A program made the position numbers and the translations under genes. Below the pieces are notes generated by a model. It made no database searches. It was not told the DNA's origin and worked only from the letters and a program-made list of their open reading frames with translations. Shown here piece by piece: positions 1-6,938 of a DNA stretch of 7,352 bases. This DNA comes from an uncultured Kangiella sp. (GTDB lineage Bacteria; Pseudomonadota; Gammaproteobacteria; Enterobacterales; DSM-103792), in NCBI GenBank assembly GCA_946480585.1, contig CAMLKQ010000109.1, forward strand, positions 1 to 7,352, read 5' to 3'. The number at the start of each line of letters is the position of its first letter. The stretch's first letter is position 1.

Positions 1-338
1 ATGACTTGCGCACCGAGCGCGCGCAGGTTGTATTCCTTTTCCATGCTCATCTTGTCCGGCATGACGATGAGCATTTTGTAGCCTTTCTGACCGGCCACCA
101 GCGCCAAACCGAGACCGGTATTGCCGGCAGTGGCTTCGACCAGGGTGTCGCCCGGTTTGATCAAGCCTTTGTCTTCGGCGGCCTTGATCATGTACAGCGC
201 GATGCGATCCTTGATCGAACCGCCCGGGTTCATCAATTCCAGCTTGCCGTACAGCTCGCAAACGCCAGTATCCAGCTTGGCCAAACGACTCATCGGGGTG
301 TTCCCGATCATCTCCAGAACGTTACCGGCTACCGACAT
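1..338 (-). CDS. PLP-dependent cystathionine beta-synthase / cysteine synthase family enzyme (N-terminal part, runs off left edge)
   Basis: Reading leftward from the ATG at 338-336, 112 codons are present and the gene continues outside the window. The product belongs to fold-type II PLP enzymes that join serine or O-acetylserine to homocysteine or sulfide (cystathionine or cysteine synthesis, cytoplasmic). Visible family marks: the opening MIGNTP (residues 10-15), the PLP-binding lysine K43 inside GGSIKDR, and the substrate/phosphate loop ATAGNTG (69-75). CysK proteins usually have PTSGNTG in that loop; the ATAGNTG form together with DKMSMEK (95-101) is, from memory, closer to bacterial cystathionine beta-synthases, which often sit next to a cystathionine gamma-lyase gene. 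The start is supported by GAGGT about five bases upstream of the ATG. The gene is divergent from the E1 gene across a 196-bp gap. Family assignment is firm; cystathionine synthase versus cysteine synthase is not settled by this fragment. Confidence 0.9.
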   Translation of the reverse strand, partial: MSVAGNVLEMIGNTPMSRLAKLDTGVCELYGKLELMNPGGSIKDRIALYMIKAAEDKGLIKPGDTLVEATAGNTGLGLALVAGQKGYKMLIVMPDKMSMEKEYNLRALGAQV

Positions 339-534
339 GCTTAACCTCGATCAAAGGGGCGGAAAACAAAGCGCGCTACTCTACCACATGACGTCAAAAA
401 CCCTTTCGACTCATCGTACCGGTTGCTACGGGTGCCCGTTCTATACTCGGTCCGCTTTTCGAGACAGATTTAGACGTCCATCTATCCAAAATCATCACGA
501 GGACTGTGCCCCTAACGGGCCGTGAACATACAAC

Positions 535-2742
535 ATGCTGGATCGCGCCAAAGCCGTAGACGAAGCCTTCCGCCGTCGGGTTCAAGACGGTGACTTCCCC
601 ACTCCCGTTCGCCGTATCACTGCCGCCCAAGCCGGGCTGGATCGGGACACCTTTCTGGAGCTGTTTCACTCGCAACTGCTGTCACGCCACTTGGATTTGC
701 AGGCGCGCATTCTGAAAGACAAGGGCCTCGGTTTTTACACCATCGGTTCCAGCGGCCATGAAGGCAACGCCGCCATCGCCAAAGTGTTCCGCCACACCGA
801 CATGGCCTTCCTGCATTACCGCAGCGGCGCCTTCATGGTGCAGCGTTCGAAGCATTTGCCGGAAATCAATCCGGTGCGCGATCAGATGTTGTCGTTCGTC
901 TGCTCGAAATTTGATCCGATTTCCCAAGGCCGTCACAAGGTGTTCGGCTCGGTGCCGCTGTGGGTGCCGCCGCAAACCTCGACCATTGCCTCGCATTTGC
1001 CGAAAGCAGTCGGTGCTGCCCATGGTCTTGGCAAGGCCAAGAAAATCGGCGTGACGCCGGTGATTCCGGACGACAGCGTCATTCTCTGTTCTTTTGGCGA
1101 CGCTTCGCTCAATCACGGCAGTTCGCAGATCGCTTTCAACACCGCCGAGTACTGGTCGTACAAAGGCGAAGACATGCCGCTGGTATTCATCTGCGAAGAC
1201 AACGGCATCGGTATCTCAGTGTCATCGCCGCCGAATTGGGTGCAGCACACCATGGAGCGGCGCAGCGGCATTGCCTATGTGCAATGCTCCGGCCTGCATC
1301 TGCCGGATATCTGGCTGGCCGCGCAGGAAGCCGAAGAGATCGCCCGACAGGAACGCCGACCGGTGTTTCTGCATGTGCAAACCGTGCGGCTCATGGGGCA
1401 CGCCGGCAACGACACCGAAAGCCAATATCACGCCCAGAAAAAAATCGAAGAAACCGAAGCGCAGGATCCGCTGTTGCATTCGGCCCGCATCGCCATTGAA
1501 AGCGGCTTCATGACCGCTGACGAGATTCTCGCGCTGTACGAAAACATCCGTCAGCAAGTGGCGTATGAAGCCGAAGAAACCCTGAAGCTGCCGAAGCTCG
1601 ACAACGCCGATGACATCATGGCGGCGCTGGCGCCTACCCGGCCGGAACAGCCGCTGCCGCCGGCACTGACCAGCGAGCAGGAAGCGCAAGTCTTTGGCAA
1701 GGCGCAGTCGCAACTGGCCGAACCGCGTACGCTTGCCAACCTGATCAATTTCGCCATTACCGATGTCATGGCGCGTTATCCCAACATCGTGCTGTTCGGC
1801 GAAGACGTCGGCAAAAAAGGCGGCGTGTACCGGGTCACCGCCGATGTGCAGGCGCGCATCGGTACTGACCGAGTTTTTGATACATTGTTGGAGGAAACCT
1901 CCATCCTTGGCGGCGCGATTGGCTATGCGCAAGTCGGCCTGCTGCCGATGCCGGAGATCCAGTTCCTCGCCTACACCCACAACGCTGAAGATCAGATCCG
2001 CGGCGAAGCCTCGACGCTGTCGTTTTTCTCATCCGGCCAATACACCAACCCGATGGTGATCCGGATTGCCGGCCTCGCCTACCAGAAAGGTTTCGGCGGT
2101 CATTTCCACAATGACAACGCCTTTGCCTTCCTGCGCGAAATCCCCGGTGTCATCGTCGCCATTCCGTCCAATGGTTATGACGCGGCCCGGATGCTGAAAA
2201 CCTGCGTCCGACTCGCTGACGAGCAAAAGCGTGTGGTGGTCTTCCTCGAACCGATCGCGCTTTATCACGTCAAAGATCTGCACGAGAAGAACGACAACGG
2301 CTGGTCGTTTGTCTACCCGGCCAACGAAGCACCGATTCCGTTCGGTGAACCGGGCGTGTTTGGCGATGGCAAGGATCTGGTCGTGCTGAGCTATGGCAAC
2401 GGCTATTACTTGTCGCGGCAAGCCGAGAAGCTCTTGCGTGAGCAACATGGCGTCAAGGTCAAGCTGGTGGACGTGCGCTGGGTTGCGCCGCTGCATGTTG
2501 ATCAGTTGCTGAAAGCGGTCGATGGCTACAAGAAAGTGCTGATTGTCGATGAGTGCCGCAAAACCGGCTCGCTGTCGGAAGAGATCACTACCCATTTGGT
2601 CGAACACTGCAAGAAGCTGCCGCAGATCAAGCGCATCACCGGCAAAGACAGCTTCATCACCACCGGCACCTCGTGGCAGTACCTGCTGCCGAGCACCGAC
2701 GACGTGGTCGCCGCGGCACTGGCCTTGCACAACAGCAAGTAA
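535..2742 (+). CDS. Thiamine-diphosphate-dependent 2-oxoacid dehydrogenase E1 component, alpha and beta parts fused
   Basis: Product of 735 residues. Residues about 40-350 match the E1 alpha fold: GHEG at 74-77, HYRSG at 94-98, a ThDP/metal motif running from GDA at 188-190 to EDNG at 221-224, and RLMGHAGND at 285-293 corresponding to the YRxxGHSxxD segment. A linker rich in P, E and Q (about 366-395) leads to the E1 beta half: FGEDVGKKGGVYRVT (421-435), DTLLEETSILGGAIGYA (449-465), and GGHFHNDN (521-528), whose histidines occupy the place of the catalytic YHSQS histidine. The C-terminal transketolase domain starts near 615. Known relatives oxidatively decarboxylate pyruvate or branched-chain 2-oxoacids and pass the acyl group to a lipoyl E2; no E2 or E3 gene is in the window, so substrate and complex are unknown. 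The usual GDG is GDA here. ATG 535 is the first start after an in-frame stop at 523-525, with no clear Shine-Dalgarno and no convincing promoter in 339-534. Downstream lies a terminator hairpin. Confidence 0.9.
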   Translation: MLDRAKAVDEAFRRRVQDGDFPTPVRRITAAQAGLDRDTFLELFHSQLLSRHLDLQARILKDKGLGFYTIGSSGHEGNAAIAKVFRHTDMAFLHYRSGAFMVQRSKHLPEINPVRDQMLSFVCSKFDPISQGRHKVFGSVPLWVPPQTSTIASHLPKAVGAAHGLGKAKKIGVTPVIPDDSVILCSFGDASLNHGSSQIAFNTAEYWSYKGEDMPLVFICEDNGIGISVSSPPNWVQHTMERRSGIAYVQCSGLHLPDIWLAAQEAEEIARQERRPVFLHVQTVRLMGHAGNDTESQYHAQKKIEETEAQDPLLHSARIAIESGFMTADEILALYENIRQQVAYEAEETLKLPKLDNADDIMAALAPTRPEQPLPPALTSEQEAQVFGKAQSQLAEPRTLANLINFAITDVMARYPNIVLFGEDVGKKGGVYRVTADVQARIGTDRVFDTLLEETSILGGAIGYAQVGLLPMPEIQFLAYTHNAEDQIRGEASTLSFFSSGQYTNPMVIRIAGLAYQKGFGGHFHNDNAFAFLREIPGVIVAIPSNGYDAARMLKTCVRLADEQKRVVVFLEPIALYHVKDLHEKNDNGWSFVYPANEAPIPFGEPGVFGDGKDLVVLSYGNGYYLSRQAEKLLREQHGVKVKLVDVRWVAPLHVDQLLKAVDGYKKVLIVDECRKTGSLSEEITTHLVEHCKKLPQIKRITGKDSFITTGTSWQYLLPSTDDVVAAALALHNSK

Positions 2743-2760
2743 ACCGCTGCAAGCGAAAAC

Positions 2761-2794
2761 CGCGCCCGGCCGCCCTGCACGGCGGTCGGGCGCG
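2761..2794 (+). terminator. Rho-independent-like hairpin after the E1 gene
   Basis: CGCGCCCGGCCGCC (2761-2774) pairs with GGCGGTCGGGCGCG (2781-2794) over 14 bp with a single G-U wobble, around a 6-nt loop CTGCAC. It starts 18 bp after the E1 stop codon. The trailing run is short and mixed (TTATCATTC), so termination may be incomplete, and some transcription could pass into the phospholipase D gene that starts 43 bp later. Confidence 0.75.
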
Positions 2795-2837
2795 TTATCA
2801 TTCTGGCTACTGCGTTCCCTGCCAGGTCGTCTGCCAC

Positions 2838-4229
2838 ATGGATTGGCGCCAGTTTGCCGAACTGTATATCCCGCTTATCGCGACCGGTCTGCTACTGCTG
2901 ATCGGTCTGACCCGTTTGCGCTATCAGGCCAGTTCCAGCGCCAACAGCTGGGGCTGGGCGCTGGCGATGATCTTCATGCCGTGGCTGGCGGTGCCGGTTT
3001 ATCTGCTGCTGGGTAGCCGCAAAGTGGCCGCGCGGCAACGGCGCAAACGTCCGCTGCAATTTGCCAGTCACCATGACAGTTGCCAGCCCTGCACCCGACT
3101 GGATCGGCTGATTCAGGCCTACCATCTGCCAGCCGCCAGCACCGGCAACACCATCCAGTTTTATTCGTCCGAACACGGTGGCTTGCAGGCATTGGTCGAG
3201 CTGCTGGAAAGCGCGTCGCGCGAAATCGATGTCTCGGTTTACATTCTGCGCGCCGACCGCACCGGTCGGCGTGTGGTGGAATTGCTGGCCGAGAAAGCAC
3301 GCGCCGGGGTCAAGGTACGGGTGCTGGTGGATGGCGTTGGATCGTGGCTGTTGTCGAACCGGGCGCTGCGTCAGCTGCGCCAGAATGGCGGCGAATTGGC
3401 CGTGTTTCACCCGCTGCTCAAAAGCTTGCTGACGGGTCGTGGTGGTTTGCGCAATCACCGCAAGCTGGTGGTGATTGATCAGCACTGCGCCTGGACCGGT
3501 GGCGCCAATCTGGCGCAGGAATACTTTGCCAAGCTGCGCAAACAAAAGCCGTGGCGTGATTTGGTTGCCGTGGTGCGCGGGCCGGCGGTGCAAGAACTGG
3601 CTAGCATTTTCCGCTCCGACTGGCACTACGCCACCGGCCAGAAAATGGTGGCACCACCGCACGATACGGCCATTGCCAGCGCCGGTAATACTGGCCATGC
3701 CACACTACAGGTATTGCCATCCGGCCCCGATGTCGAAGACGAGCCGCTGCTCGATGCGGTGCTCACGGCCATTTACAATGCCGAGCGGCAGATCACCATC
3801 TTGTCGCCGTATTTTGTGCCGGATGACAGTGTCCAGTTTGCCCTGGAGTCAGCGCTGCGGCGCGGCGTTCAAGTCAAGATCATCCTGCCGCGCAAATCCG
3901 ACAATCCGCTGGTCGATGCTGCCCGCAAACTGGCGCTGTCTTCGCTGCTGCGGCATGGGCTGAATCTGCGCGCCATCCATGGCCGCATGATGCACGCCAA
4001 GGCCATGATTGTTGACGACACCTTGGCCATCGTCGGCTCGGCCAATTTTGATTACCGCAGCTTTTTCCTGAACTACGAATTAAGCCTGGTGCTGCATGAT
4101 CGCGCCAGCGTCGCCGCTTTGCAGCAATGGATTGATGACACCTGTGGTCAGGCCCAGAACTGGCCAGCACTGCGCCCACTCGGCCCGCTCAGTGCCTCGC
4201 TGTTGCATTTGATCAAGCCGCTGTTGTAA
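2838..4229 (+). CDS. Cardiolipin synthase-like phospholipase D family membrane protein
   Basis: Product of 463 residues. Cardiolipin synthases of this family join two phosphatidylglycerols (ClsA) or related lipids into cardiolipin at the inner membrane. Two hydrophobic helices open the protein (about 9-27 and 39-58); the second, ending PVYLLLGSRK, fits the PLDNF domain that precedes bacterial Cls catalytic domains. Two complete HKD motifs follow: HRKLVVID with H207, K209 and D214, then GGANL; and HAKAMIVD with H386, K388 and D393, then GSANFDYRSF. Both active-site halves look intact and the length is close to the usual 470-510. The open frame extends far upstream into the E1 gene, but ATG 2838 puts the membrane helices at the N-terminus; its ribosome site is weak (AGG 11 bases before). 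An HHxxCxxC cluster (H78, H79, C82, C85) lies just after the second helix. The gene follows a terminator hairpin and converges on pdxB. ClsA, ClsB or ClsC type cannot be assigned with certainty. Confidence 0.88.
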   Translation: MDWRQFAELYIPLIATGLLLLIGLTRLRYQASSSANSWGWALAMIFMPWLAVPVYLLLGSRKVAARQRRKRPLQFASHHDSCQPCTRLDRLIQAYHLPAASTGNTIQFYSSEHGGLQALVELLESASREIDVSVYILRADRTGRRVVELLAEKARAGVKVRVLVDGVGSWLLSNRALRQLRQNGGELAVFHPLLKSLLTGRGGLRNHRKLVVIDQHCAWTGGANLAQEYFAKLRKQKPWRDLVAVVRGPAVQELASIFRSDWHYATGQKMVAPPHDTAIASAGNTGHATLQVLPSGPDVEDEPLLDAVLTAIYNAERQITILSPYFVPDDSVQFALESALRRGVQVKIILPRKSDNPLVDAARKLALSSLLRHGLNLRAIHGRMMHAKAMIVDDTLAIVGSANFDYRSFFLNYELSLVLHDRASVAALQQWIDDTCGQAQNWPALRPLGPLSASLLHLIKPLL

Positions 4230-4277
4230 CAGCCGTCGCGTCGTTCAGGGAACATCCGTTAGAAATAGAAATGTTCT

Positions 4278-4341
4278 TGTGGGAGCGGCTTTAGCCGCGA
4301 TTCCTTTCAAGCACACCATCGCGGCTAAAGCCGCTCCCACA
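4278..4341. repeat. REP doublet in inverted orientation (REPIN)
   Basis: Two 24-bp arms (4278-4301 and 4318-4341) are exact reverse complements separated by 16 bp. Each arm starts TGTGGGA and holds its own small dyad, GCGGCT-TT-AGCCGC, so the unit can fold as one long stem or as two REP hairpins. The GTGGGAGCGGC head followed by a short palindrome is the form of REP elements in Pseudomonas, Xanthomonas and relatives, which are spread by a RAYT (TnpA-REP) transposase encoded elsewhere. It sits between the convergent 3' ends of the phospholipase D gene and pdxB, a typical extragenic place, and may also block transcription from both sides. No other copy is present in this window. Confidence 0.9.
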
Positions 4342-4366
4342 GATACCGAATGCTTACGGATTGTCG

Positions 4367-5488
4367 CTACTGGACAATAAATCCCGCGAGCGCCCGATAG
4401 CGCTCGGCGAGGTCGGTACTGGCCCGGTATTGCCAGGACATCAGTTCCCGCCGTTCCGGATAATGTTTACGCAGCCAATCAAAGGCAGCGCGGCGATCAT
4501 CGGCTGCGGATAACGCACCACGCATCGCCGCGTCATCGTGGCGCGGGTCGTAACACTGAAGCAGTTGCGCCAGCAGTTGTGCTTGCGCCGTATCCGCCTG
4601 CAACTGGCCCTGCCCTGCTGGCGGCAATTGCCAACGCGCCGCCGCACCGGCATCGAAACCAAAATGCTGACAGAACGCGGCATGGATCATGAAACTTCCA
4701 TTGAGTTTGCCTTCGCGGCTGTGGCCGGCAATGTGCGGTGTCGCGAGATCCACGTTGTCGAGCAGCGCCGGTGGCACGTCGGGTTCGTGCTCCCAGACAT
4801 CAAGCACAGCCGCACGTGCCGCATCGGCACGGAGCCATTGCTGTAGCGCCTCGTTATCGGCCACCGGACCACGACAACTGTTGATGACCACCCGGGCACG
4901 ACTGCGCGCCAGACTGTCGGCGTTGAGCCAGTGATGGGTCGGATGATCGCCGGCGCGTTGCAAGGGCACATGCAGCGTCAGCACATCGACATCGAGCAAT
5001 TGCTCGGCCGTGACACCACCACCGGGCAAACGGGCAGCGGGCAGCAGCGGATCGCAAACCTGGAACGGCCAATCGAGCGCAGTCAGTTTGGCCGCGAGCC
5101 GGCTGCCGACATTGCCGTGGCCGAGGATGCCGATGACATCCTTGCCCGGAGCAAACTTGCCGCGCTCGGCCAGCACCAGCAGCGAGGCCAGCACGTATTC
5201 GGCGACCGCCGTGGCGTTGCAGCCGGGCGCGTTGGCAAAGCCGATGCCCTGCGCCGCCAGCGCGGCCTGATCGACATGGTCCGTGCCGATGGTGGCGCTG
5301 GCGACGAAACGTAGCCGACTGCCAGCGATCAGCGACGCATCAACCCGGGTGACCGAGCGGATCAGCAAGGCGTCGGCATCGCGAACCGTCGCGGCATCGA
5401 TGGCCCGGCCCGGCCGCAGCTCCAGCTCGCCAAACGCAGCGAACAACTCGCGGACCAAGGGAATGTTCTCGTCTGCAACCAGTTTCAC
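4367..5488 (-). CDS. pdxB: 4-phosphoerythronate dehydrogenase (erythronate-4-phosphate dehydrogenase)
   Basis: Product of 373 residues; E. coli PdxB has 378. It oxidises 4-phospho-D-erythronate to 2-oxo-3-hydroxy-4-phosphobutanoate with NAD, the second step of the DXP-dependent route to pyridoxal 5'-phosphate, in the cytoplasm. The start MKLVADENIPLV is typical of PdxB. The NAD-binding Rossmann loop is GILGHGNVGSR (120-130). The D-2-hydroxyacid dehydrogenase triad is complete: R206 in NSCRGPVADN, E235 in WEHEPD and H252 in TPHIAGHS, each two positions before the E. coli residues R208, E237 and H254 as I recall them. The C-terminal part (about 280-373) fits the extra PdxB dimerisation domain. 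The start codon is GTG (5488-5486) preceded by AGGACAGG with 7 bases of spacing. The gene converges on the phospholipase D gene across the REPIN and is divergent from nnrS. I found no convincing sigma-70 promoter for it. Confidence 0.96.
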   Translation of the reverse strand: MKLVADENIPLVRELFAAFGELELRPGRAIDAATVRDADALLIRSVTRVDASLIAGSRLRFVASATIGTDHVDQAALAAQGIGFANAPGCNATAVAEYVLASLLVLAERGKFAPGKDVIGILGHGNVGSRLAAKLTALDWPFQVCDPLLPAARLPGGGVTAEQLLDVDVLTLHVPLQRAGDHPTHHWLNADSLARSRARVVINSCRGPVADNEALQQWLRADAARAAVLDVWEHEPDVPPALLDNVDLATPHIAGHSREGKLNGSFMIHAAFCQHFGFDAGAAARWQLPPAGQGQLQADTAQAQLLAQLLQCYDPRHDDAAMRGALSAADDRRAAFDWLRKHYPERRELMSWQYRASTDLAERYRALAGFIVQ

Positions 5489-5574
5489 GATTGTGCCTGT
5501 CCTGCCTGTGGGCCGCCTGCGGCGATAGCCTTGCCAGCCCGGCTGCGGACTGGCGGAAAGTGGAATTCGAAATA

Positions 5575-5603
5575 TTGCTTTTCGGTAGCAGTACGCTTAA
5601 GAT
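5575..5603 (+). promoter_or_regulatory. Putative sigma-70 promoter of nnrS
   Basis: TTGCTT (5575-5580) and TAAGAT (5598-5603) are separated by exactly 17 bp and match the -35 and -10 consensus at about four of six positions each. The -10 element overlaps the left edge of the putative NsrR operator, which is what repression by NsrR would need. The transcript would begin near 5610. This is inferred from sequence only. Confidence 0.5.
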
Positions 5604-5621
5604 TCTTTTTAAATGAATCTT
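5599..5621. promoter_or_regulatory. Putative NsrR (nitric oxide-sensing repressor) operator
   Basis: Two 11-bp halves, AAGATTCTTTT (5599-5609) and AAATGAATCTT (5611-5621), flank a central T at 5610. Compared with the E. coli NsrR half-site AANATGCATTT, the left half fits at 9 of 11 positions and the right half, read on the other strand, at 10 of 11. The outer dyad TTAAGATTC/GAATCTTAA (5597-5605 and 5615-5623) is perfect over 9 bp. NsrR is an iron-sulfur repressor released by nitric oxide, and nnrS is a known NsrR regulon member in several proteobacteria, so motif and neighbour agree. No nsrR gene is in the window. Confidence 0.8.
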
Positions 5622-5622
5622 A

Positions 5623-5627
5623 AAGGA
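5623..5627 (+). promoter_or_regulatory. Shine-Dalgarno that selects the nnrS start
   Basis: AAGGA at 5623-5627 lies 8 bases before the ATG at 5636. The earlier in-frame ATG at 5627-5629 overlaps this element and would have no ribosome site of its own, so the 5636 start is preferred. The element directly abuts the NsrR operator. Confidence 0.75.
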
Positions 5628-5635
5628 TGGCCGCC

Positions 5636-6841
5636 ATGAGCACCCCGGTCTTTATCCCGCTGGTCGACCCCAAGGCCAGCAAACCGAACTACCCCGCCGT
5701 TCTGGCGCTCGGGTTCCGGCCATTCTACCTGCTCGGCGCGCTCTGGCTGGTGCTGGCGGTGCCGATCTGGATGGTTATGTACGGCCACGGCCTCATCACC
5801 GGCAGCCATTTGCAGGCGATGGATTGGCATGGTCATGAAATGCTATTTGGCTTCGCCGGCGCCATCATCGTCGGTTTTCTGTTCACCGCGGTGAAAAACT
5901 GGACCAATCAGGACACCCCGACTGGCTGGCCGCTGGCCGCACTGGCTGGCGTCTGGATGGGAGCCCGCCTGCTGCTCATGACCGGCTGGAGCGAAATCGG
6001 TGCCGTGCTCGATGTCAGCTTCTATCTGCTCGCCGCCGCAGGCATCGCCCGGCCGATGCTGCGCAGTGGCAATAAGCGCAATCTGTTTTTCATTGCCTTG
6101 CTTAGCGTGTTTGCCGCCGTATCCGGTTGGCAGCATCTGGCCGCGATGGGTCTGGTCGGCGGCCTCGGCAGCCGGGAATTGATGCAACTGGCGCTGGCGG
6201 TGGTGACCATCATCGTCACCGTGATCACCGGCCGCGTGATCCCGATGTTTACCAGCAACGCCGTCGCCGGCGCACCGGTGCGCAAATTTGTCTGGCTGGA
6301 GCGCGCTGCCGTGATCAGCGTGATCGCGCTCGCCGTGCTCAGCGTGTTGCCGGTACCGGCGCCGCTGTTTCATGCTGTGGCCCTGCTGGCCGCGCTGATT
6401 CATGGCTGGCGCTGGTGGAACTGGGCGCCGCACTGGACTTTGCAGAAACCCATCCTGTGGATTTTGCACGCGAGCTATCTCTGGTTGCCCATCGGTTTCG
6501 TGCTGAAAGCGCTTCCGACATCCTGGGCGCCGATGGCTGGCTTGCTGTCGACACACGCACTGACCGTCGGCGTCATTGGTGGCCTGTGCATCGGCATGAT
6601 GACCCGCACCGCGCGCGGTCACACCGGTCGGCCACTGCACGCCAGCAACGCAGAAGTGTGGGCCTATTCGCTGGTTCTGACTGCGGCCGTGTTCCGGGTA
6701 GTACTGCCGCTGATCGTGCCGGATTTCTATCGGCTGTGGACCAGCCTCTCGAGCCTGTTCTTTATCGGCGGCTTTGCCATTTACGTGGCAGTGTTCGGAC
6801 CGTGGTTGATGCGGCCGCGTGTCGATGGCCGACCGGGTTAA
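5636..6841 (+). CDS. nnrS: NnrS family haem/copper-containing membrane protein, nitric oxide stress
   Basis: Product of 401 residues, close to the usual NnrS length. NnrS is a polytopic inner-membrane protein described as binding haem and copper; in Vibrio cholerae it protects against nitric oxide by limiting formation of iron-nitrosyl complexes. Family marks are GFRPFYLLGALW (26-37), WHGHEMLFGFAGAIIVGFLFTAV (residues 64-86, with H65 and H67 as likely metal ligands), the ITGRVIPMFTSNA segment (197-209) and IGMMTRTARGHTGRPL (319-334). About a dozen hydrophobic segments run through the chain, separated by short loops. An upstream ATG at 5627 would add three residues (MAA), but the ribosome site favours 5636. 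A promoter and NsrR-like operator precede it, so expression is probably induced by nitric oxide. No denitrification gene is visible beside it; NnrS also occurs in non-denitrifiers as a defence protein. Confidence 0.95.
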   Translation: MSTPVFIPLVDPKASKPNYPAVLALGFRPFYLLGALWLVLAVPIWMVMYGHGLITGSHLQAMDWHGHEMLFGFAGAIIVGFLFTAVKNWTNQDTPTGWPLAALAGVWMGARLLLMTGWSEIGAVLDVSFYLLAAAGIARPMLRSGNKRNLFFIALLSVFAAVSGWQHLAAMGLVGGLGSRELMQLALAVVTIIVTVITGRVIPMFTSNAVAGAPVRKFVWLERAAVISVIALAVLSVLPVPAPLFHAVALLAALIHGWRWWNWAPHWTLQKPILWILHASYLWLPIGFVLKALPTSWAPMAGLLSTHALTVGVIGGLCIGMMTRTARGHTGRPLHASNAEVWAYSLVLTAAVFRVVLPLIVPDFYRLWTSLSSLFFIGGFAIYVAVFGPWLMRPRVDGRPG

Positions 6842-6890
6842 TGGTAGTTTTGCCGGAAAATTTTCGGCATTGCTGCCATCGGCATAAAAC

Positions 6891-6938
6891 GGGCCGTGTT
6901 TCAGCCGGGTGGTATTTCTGCTGATGTTTTCACGGCCC
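6891..6938. other. Imperfect stem-loop between nnrS and the exported-protein gene
   Basis: GGGCCGTG (6891-6898) pairs with CACGGCCC (6931-6938), and inside it TCAGC (6901-6905) pairs with GCTGA (6920-6924), giving a two-tier hairpin with an asymmetric internal loop and a 14-nt apical loop. It lies 50 bp after the nnrS stop. No T-run follows, so a rho-independent terminator is doubtful; it could slow RNA decay, lie in the leader of the next gene, or be chance. Confidence 0.35.

Noticed and set aside
389..396. TGACGTCA palindrome in the gap between the first two genes
   Set aside because: An 8-bp palindrome is expected by chance at this scale, and I know of no bacterial regulator that makes it meaningful here.
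389..447. Possible promoter boxes TTGACG (minus strand), TTGCTA and TATACT (plus strand) in the divergent gap
   Set aside because: None has a partner at 16-18 bp: TTGCTA and TATACT are only 13 bp apart, and TTGACG has no -10-like hexamer at the right distance.
1222..1980. A 252-codon minus-strand open frame inside the E1 gene
   Set aside because: The plus-strand frame encodes clear E1 motifs throughout; the antisense product shows no family features.
2553..2837. N-terminal extension of the phospholipase D frame into the E1 gene
   Set aside because: The extra residues overlap conserved E1 coding sequence, cross the terminator hairpin and look like out-of-frame translation; the natural N-terminus with membrane helices starts at 2838.
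5627..5635. Upstream ATG giving nnrS an MAA extension
   Set aside because: The codon overlaps the Shine-Dalgarno that serves the ATG at 5636, and no other ribosome site lies before it within normal spacing.
6851..6869. TGCCGGAAAATTTTCGGCA as a terminator of nnrS
   Set aside because: The stem has a bulge, pairs through AAAA/TTTT with no room for a loop, and is not followed by a T-run, so it is weak as a terminator.
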